In this document: piece by piece, positions 16,865 through 25,842 of the stretch | Numbering within the stretch: position 1 is the stretch's first letter | How the letters are laid out: each line of letters starts with the position of its first letter | From: CAKVLS01 sp045638465 | GTDB lineage: Bacteria > Bacillota > Clostridia > Christensenellales > UBA1242 | Assembly: GCA_045638465.1 (NCBI GenBank) | Contig: JAZUBK010000043.1 | Location: 1 to 64,000 of the forward strand | Direction: 5' to 3' | DNA: 64,000 nt | Position numbers and translations under genes: made by a program | The notes under the pieces: model-generated | What the model was told of the DNA's origin: nothing | Databases searched by the model: none | Seen by the model: the letters and a program-made list of their open reading frames with translations, nothing else

Positions 16865-18147
16865 TATTTGCCCTCCTTTACTTCGATGGTTATATCTCCG
16901 CTTATTTTTGACTTATCCAAAACCAAAGTTTCCATCTCTGCAGGTAACATAATTGGCTTATCTTTTTCGGCGATGATATTATCACCACATTTTACAATAA
17001 GCTTTGTGTTTTCAAAGACTTTGCCAACTCTAAATCTAATATAACAAATACCGCCGCCAACAAATAGAGTTTTTGGAACTGTATACCTTATGCCGTTTCC
17101 ACAAATAATCTTGACGCTGTCACCCTTGGTCAAAGTGCCTTTTACAAATTTACCTGCGTTAAGTCCGCAAGTTTCGGCTTCTACTGTTACATTATCTACA
17201 ATATCGTGAACATGCAAAACATTTCCGCAAGAGAATATACCCTCTTTATTTGTTTGCAAGTATTCGTCTACGATAGCGCCACCAGTAATATTATCCATTT
17301 CTATTCCAAAATCACTTGCAATAGTATTTTCTGGGATAAGACCTACAGACAACACAACAGTGTCGCACTCAACAAATTCCTTTTTGTCAAGGTCTAAACT
17401 AAAATCAGGTTTTACTGGGGCAACATATATACCCTCTACCCTGTCGGTTCCGACAACTTCGACAATGGTTTTGCTAAGATGTAGTGGGATATTATAATCG
17501 TCCAAACATTGAACAATATTTCTTTTTAGCCCTGATGGGTACGGTTGAACTTCGTACACGCCTAGAACTTGTGTTCCTTCGTAGGTAAGTCTTCTTGCCA
17601 TAATAAGTCCGATATCACCAGAGCCGATAATTACAGCTTTATTTCCAACTTTTTTGCCATAAATATTTACTATCTTTTGAACACAACCTGCAGACATTAC
17701 CCCCGCCGGTCTAGTTCCACAAAGATTAATCGCTCCTGCTGGTCTTTCTCTACAACCCATAGCAAGAACAATCGCTCCTGCGGTTATTTTGAAACTTCCC
17801 ATAGGGCTTATAACTTCGATTACGTATCTTTGTTTTTTGCTCAAAGAGTTTATAAGTTTTGGAACAAAACTACACTCTCTTATCTTAGTTACAGTTGTTT
17901 CTAGCATCACTGCTATATCGCTATTTTTTATCTTTTCGATAAAGGCATTAGCATACTCAGGGCCTGTCATTTCGGTTTTGAAATAAGAAAGGCCAAAACC
18001 ATTATGAACACATTGATTTAATATTCCGCCCAAAGTGGCATTACGCTCTAACAAAAGAACGCTACTTGTTTCTTCTCTTGCTTTTAGTGCTGCTGCCATA
18101 CCAGCAGAGCCGCCGCCTATTACTACTACGTCATAATTATAGTTCAT
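16864..18147 (-). CDS. FAD/NAD(P)-dependent oxidoreductase of the glycerol operon
   Basis: 427 residues. An N-terminal Rossmann FAD motif (YDVVVIGGGSAGMAAALKA) is followed by a redox region with LGGILNQCVHNGFGL, MGCRERPAGAINL, a second nucleotide motif (NKAVIIGSGDIGLIMARRL) and the C-terminal flavin motif GIFSCGNVLHVHDIVD. It has the layout of the oxidoreductase that pairs with GlpA-like dehydrogenases and DUF1667. I use the ATG at 18147, nine bases after AAAGGAGGG; the GTG three codons earlier touches the ribosome site. The frame overlaps the GlpA-like gene by 11 bp. Likely role: passing electrons from glycerol 3-phosphate to NAD or another acceptor. Confidence 0.88.
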   Translation of the reverse strand: MNYNYDVVVIGGGSAGMAAALKAREETSSVLLLERNATLGGILNQCVHNGFGLSYFKTEMTGPEYANAFIEKIKNSDIAVMLETTVTKIRECSFVPKLINSLSKKQRYVIEVISPMGSFKITAGAIVLAMGCRERPAGAINLCGTRPAGVMSAGCVQKIVNIYGKKVGNKAVIIGSGDIGLIMARRLTYEGTQVLGVYEVQPYPSGLKRNIVQCLDDYNIPLHLSKTIVEVVGTDRVEGIYVAPVKPDFSLDLDKKEFVECDTVVLSVGLIPENTIASDFGIEMDNITGGAIVDEYLQTNKEGIFSCGNVLHVHDIVDNVTVEAETCGLNAGKFVKGTLTKGDSVKIICGNGIRYTVPKTLFVGGGICYIRFRVGKVFENTKLIVKCGDNIIAEKDKPIMLPAEMETLVLDKSKISGDITIEVKEGK

Positions 18148-19570
18148 AGATGCCACCCTCCTTTATGTCGCTAGTAACAACCGAAGTTGAGCCTTTAAAT
18201 TTAACTTTCTTTTTGTCTACGCCATATTTTTTTGCCACCACATCCAAAAGTGCTGGATAACAAAAAGACCCTTGGCATCTACCCATAGTTGTTCTAAGAC
18301 GTCTTTTTATACCGTCTGTGGTTAGCGGACTAATTGGACCATTTAGCACCTCATTAATTTCGCCTTGAGTTATATTTTCGCATCTGCAAACAACTCTTCC
18401 ATAGTTACTATCTTTTTTGATAAGTCTATTTAGAGCAAAGTTACACATTGTTTTTGTGTTTGTATATGGTTTCCTCTTTGTTGCTTTTTTAGGTGTAATA
18501 ACCATACCTTTTTCAACAAGCATATCTTTTACATAATTTGCAATAGCAGGTGCTGCGCTAAGTCCAGGCGAACAAATACCTGCGACAAATAAATAGTTGT
18601 CTACCTTTTCGCTAAATTTAATATAAAAGTCATCGCCAACCTTTACTCTTACTCCCGCATACATTTTGATTACCTTACGGAAGTTTATATTCGAAATTGT
18701 TTGAGAAGTCTTTTCTTTAATTTCTTTTACACCACTTTGTGATACGCTGGTTTCAAAGTCTGCAATATCAATAGCTGTTGGGCCAAGTGCGGTGTTGCCT
18801 GACACTGTAGGCATAACTAAGATGCCTTTACCTTTGTTTGTAGGTAGTGGGAATATTGGCATAGGAGTTAGATTTTCGCCTTTGTCAAGGAGCATATACT
18901 CACCCTTTGTCAAAGTAACATCTAATTTTTCTGCGCCGATTACTTTGCTAACATCATTTACACCCGCACCTGCGCAGTTGATAACAAAATCACATTCAAC
19001 AGTTTCGCCATTGGTTAGAGCAAGTGTAAAGGCATTTTTTCTCTTACATGATTTGATTTCGGTATTCAAAAGCAGTCTACCACCATTTAAAATACCTTCT
19101 TCGCAGTAAGCTATACAAAAGTTGTATGGTGAGATAATCTTGGCTGTTTTTGAGTACAAAGCATAACAGATATCGTCAGCGATTTGAGGAACAAGTTTTT
19201 TAATAGCATCTCTTTTCAAAATTTTCATTTGTTTAACGCCATTATTTACACCCCTATCAAAAAGGCTGTTTATTCCGTCAAGGCCATCTTGTTTTGCTAC
19301 AACCAAAGACCCGCAAGGCAATATCTTTTCGCCCAATCTTTTTGCCTCTTGCATATACATTTTGTTGCCTTCGACATTTAGTTTTGACTTCAAGGTATTT
19401 TCAGCACAGTCGTATCCTGCGTGAATTATTCCGCTATTTGCTTTGGTTGCACCAAGCGAAACATCTTCGCCTTTTTCAACTAGCAAAACCGATACTCCAT
19501 TACGAGCAAGAAGTGAAAAAATCGAAGCTCCGACTATTCCGCCTCCAACAATTACACAAGAATATTTCAT
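18137..19570 (-). CDS. glpA: GlpA-like glycerol-3-phosphate dehydrogenase with [2Fe-2S]-type C-terminal domain
   Basis: 477 residues. FAD-binding DAO fold: SCVIVGGGIVGASIFSLLARN, then LVEKGEDVSLGATKANSGIIHAGYD, a GlpA/GlpO signature. The C-terminal 90 residues hold four cysteines in VVCRCENITQGEI and TTMGRCQGSFCYP, the BFD-like cluster domain seen in anaerobic GlpA. It oxidises sn-glycerol 3-phosphate to dihydroxyacetone phosphate, most likely at the membrane or with the downstream FAD and DUF1667 proteins. It is the first gene of the minus-strand operon, has AAGGAG before the ATG and is divergent from glpK. Related 2-hydroxyacid oxidases share the fold, but the context with glycerol kinase supports glpA. 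Confidence 0.88.
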   Translation of the reverse strand: MKYSCVIVGGGIVGASIFSLLARNGVSVLLVEKGEDVSLGATKANSGIIHAGYDCAENTLKSKLNVEGNKMYMQEAKRLGEKILPCGSLVVAKQDGLDGINSLFDRGVNNGVKQMKILKRDAIKKLVPQIADDICYALYSKTAKIISPYNFCIAYCEEGILNGGRLLLNTEIKSCKRKNAFTLALTNGETVECDFVINCAGAGVNDVSKVIGAEKLDVTLTKGEYMLLDKGENLTPMPIFPLPTNKGKGILVMPTVSGNTALGPTAIDIADFETSVSQSGVKEIKEKTSQTISNINFRKVIKMYAGVRVKVGDDFYIKFSEKVDNYLFVAGICSPGLSAAPAIANYVKDMLVEKGMVITPKKATKRKPYTNTKTMCNFALNRLIKKDSNYGRVVCRCENITQGEINEVLNGPISPLTTDGIKRRLRTTMGRCQGSFCYPALLDVVAKKYGVDKKKVKFKGSTSVVTSDIKEGGIYEL

Positions 19571-19626
19571 ATTTACTCCTTTTTGTAAGTTTTTTGTTAA
19601 AAAATACTTTATTTATTTTCAATTTA

Positions 19627-19655
19627 ATAATATACTTTAGTTAAGAATAAGTCAA
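19627..19655 (-). promoter_or_regulatory. Promoter of the glpA operon
   Basis: On the minus strand TTGACT (19650-19655), a 17-bp spacer and TATTAT (19627-19632). It lies in the 146-bp gap divergent from glpK. Confidence 0.65.
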
Positions 19656-19658
19656 TTA

Positions 19659-19686
19659 TTAACAAATAGCAAATGTGTTTTATTAT
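19659..19686 (+). promoter_or_regulatory. Probable glpK promoter
   Basis: TTAACA (19659-19664), a 16-bp spacer and TATTAT (19681-19686). Its -35 box almost touches that of the divergent glpA promoter, so one regulator could govern both. Confidence 0.45.
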
Positions 19687-19716
19687 ACATTTTTTGTTAA
19701 AAATAGGGGGGTGGCT

Positions 19717-21189
19717 ATGAAATATATTGTTGCTTTGGACGAGGGTACAACTTCTGTAAGAGCTGTGCTCTATAACACTAAAAACCACTCTATCGAAAAA
19801 ATAGAAAAACAAAGATTCAAACAAATCTTTCCAGCGTCAGGTCTTGTAGAGCATGATGCAAATGTTATTTGGAATAAACAAACAAATGCTCTAAAAAAAT
19901 TAACTGCAGATATAAACCCTCATGATATCCATGGTATATGTATTACAAACCAAAGAGAAACTGTAGTTGCTTGGGACAAACGCACAGGAAAGCCTATCTG
20001 CAACGCAATAGTATGGCAGTGCCGAAGAACTGCTGATATGTGTAAAAAGTTAAATAAAGACAAAGCACTTTGCAAAAAGATAAAACAAAAAACAGGTCTT
20101 TTACCTGACGCATATTTTAGCGGAACTAAAATAAAGTGGATTTTAGATAATGTAAAGATTGCAAAAAAACTACTAAAAGAAGGTAACCTGCTTGTAGGTA
20201 CAATCGATAGTTATTTAATCTACAGACTTACAAACGGCAAAGTACATGCAACCGATGTAACTAACGCATCACGTACGATGCTATTTAACATCAACACCTT
20301 TGAGTGGGACCAAGAGTTGCTTGATTTATTTGGTATCCCAAGAGAGATTTTGCCAAAGGTTTTAAACTGCTGTGATGATTTTGGAACAACTGATATTTTA
20401 GGATCACCAATAAAAATCACTGGCGTAGCGGGAGATCAACAAGCTTCGTTATTTGGTCAAGGCTGTTTTGAAAAGGGCGACATAAAAAACACTTATGGTA
20501 CTGGTTGTTTTATTTTGCTTAATATCGGCAATAAACCAATAATCAGCAACAACGGACTTTTAACCACAGTTGCTTGTTCTCCAAATGGCGAAAAAGTATA
20601 TGCTATAGAAGGTAGCGTATTTAACGCAGGTAGTACACTAGACTGGTTTTTGAAAGAGTTTAGGGTCGTAAGAAACCACGAACTTATCAACAAACAAATT
20701 GCCAAAGTTAGTGACAATGGCGGAGTGTATCTTGTTCCTGCTTTCACTGGTATCGGAGCTCCTTATTGGGATATGGACGCAAGAGCAATGATCACTGGCC
20801 TTAGTCGTGGCTCTAACTTATCACATATTTGTAGGGCAGTATACGAAAGTATGGCTTTCTCTACTTATGATGTTATGAAATTAATATCAAAAGAAAGCGA
20901 CCTAAATATAAAAACTCTAAAAGTAGACGGTGGCGTATCATCAAACGATTATATGTTGCAGTTTCAGTCAGATTTGCTTAATGCAAAGGTTGTACGCAGC
21001 AACAAAGAAAGTACTTGCCTTGGCGTAATATACCTATGCGGCCTTGCAACTGGCGTATACAAAAATCTTGACGACATAAAGAAAATCACAACAACTTACG
21101 GTGAGTTTTCACCAACTAAAGATAGAAAGAAAGTAAACGAAAATATTAAAGGCTGGGAAAAAGCCATTAGACAATGTCTAAAAAAATAG
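19717..21189 (+). CDS. glpK: Glycerol kinase
   Basis: 490 residues, the usual length for GlpK. FGGY-kinase motifs: YIVALDEGTTSVRAVLYN (phosphate-1 loop), CITNQRETVVAWDK, GTIDSYLIYRLTNG, GVAGDQQASLFGQG, the NTYGTGCFILLNIG loop, and LKVDGGVSSNDYMLQFQSD near the C-terminus. It uses ATP to make sn-glycerol 3-phosphate in the cytoplasm. The ATG at 19717 follows a GGGGGGTGG run that serves as the ribosome site; the frame extends upstream to 19675 without a good site. It is the first gene of a two-gene unit with a lipase-like hydrolase and is divergent from the glycerol-3-phosphate oxidation operon. Confidence 0.96.
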   Translation: MKYIVALDEGTTSVRAVLYNTKNHSIEKIEKQRFKQIFPASGLVEHDANVIWNKQTNALKKLTADINPHDIHGICITNQRETVVAWDKRTGKPICNAIVWQCRRTADMCKKLNKDKALCKKIKQKTGLLPDAYFSGTKIKWILDNVKIAKKLLKEGNLLVGTIDSYLIYRLTNGKVHATDVTNASRTMLFNINTFEWDQELLDLFGIPREILPKVLNCCDDFGTTDILGSPIKITGVAGDQQASLFGQGCFEKGDIKNTYGTGCFILLNIGNKPIISNNGLLTTVACSPNGEKVYAIEGSVFNAGSTLDWFLKEFRVVRNHELINKQIAKVSDNGGVYLVPAFTGIGAPYWDMDARAMITGLSRGSNLSHICRAVYESMAFSTYDVMKLISKESDLNIKTLKVDGGVSSNDYMLQFQSDLLNAKVVRSNKESTCLGVIYLCGLATGVYKNLDDIKKITTTYGEFSPTKDRKKVNENIKGWEKAIRQCLKK

Positions 21190-21198
21190 GAGGCAGAT

Positions 21199-22248
21199 AT
21201 GAAAGGTAAATTTATAAAATCTTTTGACAAAACAGATATCTACTGCTATACATGGGACAAAGTAACAAAACCCGTTGGTATCGTGCAAATTGTTCACGGT
21301 ATGCAAGAACACGCAGCAAGATATGATGATTTTGCAAAATTTTTGAACAAACACGGATATATTGTTTTTGCCGACGACCATAGAGCCCATGGCAAAACCG
21401 CAGGAAGTATAGAAAACTTAGGAAAATACGAGGGTGGCAATTTGTTTTATGACACAATGAAAGACCAAATGTTTTTCTCTTCTATGCTAAAAGAACAATA
21501 TGACGATTTACCATTGTATATTTTTGGCCATAGCTATGGGTCTTTTATCACCCAAAACTATATCCAAAACTGTGACCTTTATAGCAAAGCAATCATCTGC
21601 GGCTCTGCTTGTATGAAAGGAAACATTGGCATCAAACTAGGAAAGTTTATCGCAGGGAGAACTATACACCACAAAGGCCCTAACGCCGTTGCATCTGCTG
21701 TTGAAAAAATTATGCAAGGCACATATAAAAGCATGGTAAAAACTGGTTCTTGGCTAAACACTGATGAAGAAGAAGTAAAGAAATATGCTCAAGACCCATA
21801 TTGTGGAACTCCATTTTCTGCTAAATTTTACTATGACTTCTTTACTGGCCTTCTAAACTCATACGGAAAACACAAACTTCAAGAAATTAACCATCACAAA
21901 CCTATATTGTTAATTTCTGGCAAAGACGACCCTGTCGGAAGTATGGGAAAATCTGTTGTAAAGCTATTCAAACTTTACCACGAAGATGACCTAGATGTTG
22001 CAATGAAGTTGTATGACAATGCTAGACACGAAATATTAAATGAACCTATCAAAGAAATGGTTTATCAAGATATCTTAGACTTTATCGAAAAGCCTGTTGA
22101 CAAAGAGCACTGCAAACTTTATCCAAAGTTCAAGACCAAAGCCCACAAAGCAATGGCAAAAAAGACAGAAAAAGCTGAAAAAACAGCTCAAGATAAACCT
22201 GCAAAAGAAACTAAAACAAAAGCAACAAAAAATACAAAAACAAAATAA
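21199..22248 (+). CDS. Monoacylglycerol-lipase-like alpha/beta hydrolase with a lysine-rich tail
   Basis: 349 residues. Residues 1-295 form a Hydrolase_4 (lysophospholipase/monoglyceride lipase) fold: oxyanion region QIVHGMQEHAARY, FADDHRAHGKT, the nucleophile S112 in FGHSYGSF, an aspartate in SGKDDPVGS and a histidine in DNARHEILNE complete the triad. It starts 9 bp after glpK with GGAGG, so it belongs to the glycerol operon; release of glycerol from monoacylglycerols or lysolipids would feed glpK directly. No signal peptide is seen, so the substrate must be intracellular or imported. The last 50 or so residues are a low-complexity K/A/T tail absent from typical family members. Confidence 0.9.
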   Translation: MKGKFIKSFDKTDIYCYTWDKVTKPVGIVQIVHGMQEHAARYDDFAKFLNKHGYIVFADDHRAHGKTAGSIENLGKYEGGNLFYDTMKDQMFFSSMLKEQYDDLPLYIFGHSYGSFITQNYIQNCDLYSKAIICGSACMKGNIGIKLGKFIAGRTIHHKGPNAVASAVEKIMQGTYKSMVKTGSWLNTDEEEVKKYAQDPYCGTPFSAKFYYDFFTGLLNSYGKHKLQEINHHKPILLISGKDDPVGSMGKSVVKLFKLYHEDDLDVAMKLYDNARHEILNEPIKEMVYQDILDFIEKPVDKEHCKLYPKFKTKAHKAMAKKTEKAEKTAQDKPAKETKTKATKNTKTK

Positions 22249-22256
22249 AAAAAAGG

Positions 22257-22278
22257 CCACCAATTATGGTGGTTTTTT
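22257..22278 (+). terminator. Intrinsic terminator of the glpK unit
   Basis: CCACCA / TGGTGG stem with a 4-nt loop followed by TTTTTT, just after the hydrolase stop. Confidence 0.75.
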
Positions 22279-22298
22279 ATATTTTGATATCATAATAG

Positions 22299-22327
22299 TT
22301 GGGATAACAATAAATGTGTGATATATT
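22299..22327 (+). promoter_or_regulatory. Promoter of the MazG-like/GNAT unit
   Basis: TTGGGA (22299-22304), 17 bp, TATATT (22322-22327); the ATG at 22359 has GAAAGGAG upstream. Confidence 0.55.
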
Positions 22328-22358
22328 ATAAAAAACAAATATTGAAAGGAGTAACTAT

Positions 22359-22670
22359 ATGCAACAAAAAGTAAAAGATTTCAACAGTTTAATGCCTTGC
22401 CACACCAAGCCTATGCCACCATCAGCAAGACTTATGGATATTACTAGTGAAATAGGAGAACTAGCAAAAGAAGTGCTTAAAGCATCAAAGTACGGCACAA
22501 AAGATTTTGCAGTAACAGAAGATTTCAAAATGGAATTTGGTGATGTGCTTTATTCTTTACTTTCATTTGCTATAGAAACAGGTATTGATGCTGAAGAAGC
22601 TTTAGACAAAATTTTAGCAAAATACAAAGCTCGTATTGAGACAAAAGGCTCAATGGGAAGCGAAAACTAA
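22359..22670 (+). CDS. MazG-like nucleotide pyrophosphohydrolase
   Basis: 103 residues. The all-alpha NTP-PPase pattern is clear: RLMDITSEIGELAKEVLK supplies the first ExxE pair and MEFGDVLYSLLSFAIETGID the second E..D set that binds magnesium. Single-domain MazG-like enzymes hydrolyse nucleoside triphosphates, often non-canonical ones, to monophosphates as house-cleaning. It has a strong AAAGGAG site and its own promoter, and is followed after 12 bp by an acetyltransferase gene in the same unit. Confidence 0.88.
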   Translation: MQQKVKDFNSLMPCHTKPMPPSARLMDITSEIGELAKEVLKASKYGTKDFAVTEDFKMEFGDVLYSLLSFAIETGIDAEEALDKILAKYKARIETKGSMGSEN

Positions 22671-22682
22671 AAAGGTATTTTT

Positions 22683-23141
22683 ATGGAAATAAAACGAGTA
22701 ACAACAATAGATGATGCAGATATTTGCGACCAACTTTTGACCGAACTTATACACTACGAATCAGGCCTTGATAAAGTAATAAATAGTAAATTTGTAGTAA
22801 ATGATTTTTACCACAGAGCGATAGAAAGTAGCCAAAAATATCTTGCCCTAGCCCTTGAAAATGGAGAAGCTCTAGGTTTTATTTATGCCTACCGAAAAAT
22901 TGCCAAAGGCACATCTTTTGACGATCATATCATAGAGATAGATGGACTATTTATAAAAGAAGGAAGAAGAAGCCAAGGCATCGGCTCTGCCCTTATAAAG
23001 TCAGTTGAAAACTGGGCAAAGAAAACCTATCAAACTGCACATATAGAAATAACATATATAAACGCAAACAAACCCGCCGAAAAGTGTTATACAAAACTAG
23101 GCTATACCCCTATCAAAACCATATTGCGAAAGAAAATATAA
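22683..23141 (+). CDS. GNAT family N-acetyltransferase
   Basis: 152 residues. The acetyl-CoA-binding motif A is visible as IDGLFIKEGRRSQGIGSALIKSVENWAK (R/Q-x-x-G-x-G/A), followed by motif B YINANKPAEKCYTKLGYTPI. The N-terminal half (DADICDQLLTELIHYESGLDKV) would form the substrate side; the acceptor is unknown. The ribosome site is weak (AAGGT), consistent with coupling to the MazG-like gene 12 bp upstream. A bidirectional terminator follows. Confidence 0.9.
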   Translation: MEIKRVTTIDDADICDQLLTELIHYESGLDKVINSKFVVNDFYHRAIESSQKYLALALENGEALGFIYAYRKIAKGTSFDDHIIEIDGLFIKEGRRSQGIGSALIKSVENWAKKTYQTAHIEITYINANKPAEKCYTKLGYTPIKTILRKKI

Positions 23142-23145
23142 CGAA

Positions 23146-23177
23146 AAAAAGACCTGCACCATGCAAGTCTTTTTTTA
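23146..23177. terminator. Bidirectional intrinsic terminator
   Basis: Stem AAAAAGACCTGCA / TGCAAGTCTTTTT with one internal mismatch, between the GNAT gene (+) and the ABC gene (-). Confidence 0.8.
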
Positions 23178-23183
23178 TTTTTA

Positions 23184-25064
23184 TTAATTTTCGCTAAGCA
23201 TATTTTCTAGCTCTTGTCTAGTTTCTTCGCTCTTATATAATTCTTTATACATTTTGCATCTTCTAAATAGTTGATTGTGTGTGCCTTGGTCTAAGATTTT
23301 ACCACTTTCTAGCACTACAATATTATCCGCACCAACTATTGTTGATAGTCTGTGTGCAACTATGATAATTGTATGGTCTTTCTTTAGGCTATCGATTGCC
23401 TTTACGATAAGGCCTTGGCTTTCGTTATCAAGGGCAGATGTTGCCTCGTCAAATACAATGATTTTGCTATTTTTTAGTAGTATTCTTGCGATAGCAATTC
23501 TTTGTTTTTGACCACCTGATAACATAACTCCGTTTTCGCCAACCAAACTATCAAGGCCTTTATCAAGTTTTTTGATAAAGTTATAGATTTGAGCTCTCTT
23601 TAGGGCAGAGATCATTTGCTCTTCGGTAGCGTTAGGATTGATAAACAATAAGTTTTCTCTGATTGTACGGTTAAAGATATATGGGGCTTGAGTTACGATA
23701 CCGATGTTATCTCTTATCGCATCTTCTGTAAGCTCGTTGATATCGTGTCCGTCAATTAATAGTTGTCCGCTCTTTACATCATATAATTTATTTAGCAAGG
23801 CAAGTATTGTACTTTTACCACTGCCTGACTTTCCAACGACTGCTGTTGTTTTGTTTGGTTCAAAAGTAAGGTTTAGATTTTCAAGTACGTTTTCATCTTC
23901 TACATAACCAAATGTAACATCTTTGAATTCGATTCTTCCTTCTACTTTTTCGATTATCTTGTCACCAAATTTTTCTTTTGGGAAATCGTCCATAATCTCA
24001 AAAACTCTTTGCGCAGCAAGTTCTCCCTCGATTGAGTATTGTTTGATCATAGCAAAGTAGTTTGTAAGACCTTTTACATTTCCGTGGTACATATAGATTA
24101 CAAGGAATCCTGCAAGGGTGATATATTCTGCTTTAATAAATAATATACCCATAACAAAGAAACCAACCTCAAAACACGCACCAACTATATTACGAATAAG
24201 TACCCATTTTCTTCTAGTAAATCTTGATAGTCTGTGGATATCAAGTGCGTGTTCAAACTTTTCGCCAGAGTCTTTGATTGTATTATTACGAATATTCAAG
24301 CTCTTTACATCACGAAGGCCTCTTACTTGCTCATTGTATGAGCCAGTAGCAATTTCTCTTTTTTCTCTAAATTTCTTTCTTTGCAAAAACCACATTCTTT
24401 CTTTTTTGCTATCAAACGCCCAAAGAACAAAAACGTATACAACTAACGCTAGGAAAAACCAAACATTAAGAAAAGCAATATAAATAAGGAACGCAAAGTT
24501 TGAAATAACGTCCAAAATTACGCTCATAATATCCATCAAAACGTCAGAGCATTTACCAGCGTCTTCGTTCATTCTTTCGATATATACACCGCTATTTGTT
24601 TGATCACTCTTTGTCATAGTAACAGATGTTATGCTACGAATAAGTGCTTGTTTGATATCAAATACAACTTTGCTATCCATTTTTACATAACAAACACCAT
24701 GTATATGGTTGAATATTTCTACCAATACTCTTATTCCGACAAAAAGTAGTGCAAACAACAAGGCTTTGTCAAAATCAAGAACTGATAGATTTGCCAGAGC
24801 CTGAGCACTAAAGATTGGCCCAAAAAGTCCTACCACACCACTGATTACTAGTGATAAGATAGTTGCGATAAACAAACCTAAATATCTGCGGTAAAAAGGA
24901 ATAAGTTTTTTAAGGCCTTTATAACCTTTTAGTTTGTTTACAGGCTTTTTAGCTTTTTTGTCTGTTATGATAGGAGTTTCAGCTTTAGGCTGCTCCACTT
25001 TTACTTTTGTTTTCTTCTTTGTAACCTTCTCTGTGATTACAATTTCTTTTGTATTTTTTGCCAT
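23184..25064 (-). CDS. ABC exporter, fused permease and ATPase (MsbA/LmrA type)
   Basis: 626 residues. After a charged tail of about 50 residues rich in K, T and E come six membrane helices (roughly residues 60-350; for example YLGLFIATILSLVISGVVGLF and VILDVISNFAFLIYIAFLNV), then the nucleotide-binding domain: Walker A VGKSGSGKST, Q-loop TQAPYIF, signature LSGGQKQRIAIARILL, Walker B KIIVFDEATSALD and the H-loop VAHRLST. Half-transporters of this layout act as dimers to export lipids, peptides or drugs. The substrate is unknown and the neighbours give no clue. The N-terminal basic extension is unusual and resembles tails on other membrane proteins in this window. Confidence 0.93.
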   Translation of the reverse strand: MAKNTKEIVITEKVTKKKTKVKVEQPKAETPIITDKKAKKPVNKLKGYKGLKKLIPFYRRYLGLFIATILSLVISGVVGLFGPIFSAQALANLSVLDFDKALLFALLFVGIRVLVEIFNHIHGVCYVKMDSKVVFDIKQALIRSITSVTMTKSDQTNSGVYIERMNEDAGKCSDVLMDIMSVILDVISNFAFLIYIAFLNVWFFLALVVYVFVLWAFDSKKERMWFLQRKKFREKREIATGSYNEQVRGLRDVKSLNIRNNTIKDSGEKFEHALDIHRLSRFTRRKWVLIRNIVGACFEVGFFVMGILFIKAEYITLAGFLVIYMYHGNVKGLTNYFAMIKQYSIEGELAAQRVFEIMDDFPKEKFGDKIIEKVEGRIEFKDVTFGYVEDENVLENLNLTFEPNKTTAVVGKSGSGKSTILALLNKLYDVKSGQLLIDGHDINELTEDAIRDNIGIVTQAPYIFNRTIRENLLFINPNATEEQMISALKRAQIYNFIKKLDKGLDSLVGENGVMLSGGQKQRIAIARILLKNSKIIVFDEATSALDNESQGLIVKAIDSLKKDHTIIIVAHRLSTIVGADNIVVLESGKILDQGTHNQLFRRCKMYKELYKSEETRQELENMLSEN

Positions 25065-25149
25065 AATGATTTACCTATTATATATATTTAAAATTTTAGT
25101 ATACTAATCTTATACCACCAAACTTGCACTGTCAATAGCAAAATCCAAA

Positions 25150-25686
25150 TTAAAATAACATTTTTTGCAAAATTTCACCATCTAGGCTTTTTATTACAAT
25201 TTCTCTGCCTTCTATTACCATATAACTATGCTTACTATTTAGTTTTGGCAAAGACACAGAACCAGGACTTGCAAACACAACACCATTTTCTTCTTTGATA
25301 AATGGCACGTGAAAATGACCATACAACATAACGTCACCGCAATCAAAAGGCACATTGTCTAAATTATACCTATGACCATGGGTTAGGGTGATAGTCTTGC
25401 CCTCATAAGGCAGGTCTACCCTTTCTTGCATCTCAAAGTCAGATATAAGTTGGTCAACCTCTGCATCGCAATTTCCTTTGATAGCGATAAGGCAGTGTTT
25501 ATAACCATTTAGGGCTTTTGCCACATCGCCTGGGTTATACTCTTCTGTCAAAGGGTTTCTTGGCCCGTGATAATAAAAGTCACCCAAGATTATTAATCTG
25601 TCGCCCTTTTCGGTTACAAACCTATCAAGAAGTTTGTTTGTATAATAAAGCGATCCGTGGATATCTGATGCGATAACAAGTTTCAT
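25150..25686 (-). CDS. yfcE: YfcE-like metallophosphodiesterase
   Basis: 178 residues, the length of the YfcE/MJ0936 class. Metallophosphoesterase motifs are complete: ASDIHGS (D-x-H), LGDFYYHGPRNP (GD), KGNCDAEVD (GNxD, with the C variant typical of YfcE), LTHGHRYN (H) and LYGHFHVP (GHxH). It hydrolyses phosphodiesters in vitro with two divalent metals; the natural substrate is unknown. AAAGGAG precedes the ATG. The gene stands alone, separated from the ABC gene by 85 bp. Confidence 0.92.
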   Translation of the reverse strand: MKLVIASDIHGSLYYTNKLLDRFVTEKGDRLIILGDFYYHGPRNPLTEEYNPGDVAKALNGYKHCLIAIKGNCDAEVDQLISDFEMQERVDLPYEGKTITLTHGHRYNLDNVPFDCGDVMLYGHFHVPFIKEENGVVFASPGSVSLPKLNSKHSYMVIEGREIVIKSLDGEILQKMLF

Positions 25687-25817
25687 TTCTATCTCCTTTA
25701 ATTTATAGTTTCATTTTAGCACAAAAAAGGTATTTTTCTACACTTAATTTTGCTAAAAAACAACATTTTTATATACATTTTTGGAATAGCGGGTATAACC
25801 TATAAGTCAAAATTAAA

Positions 25818-25842
25818 AAACCTACTAACAAATAGTAGGTTT
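25818..25842 (-). terminator. Orphan minus-strand intrinsic terminator
   Basis: Perfect 10-bp stem with a 5-nt loop and a U tract on the minus strand only, with no protein gene upstream of it on that strand. Confidence 0.65.
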
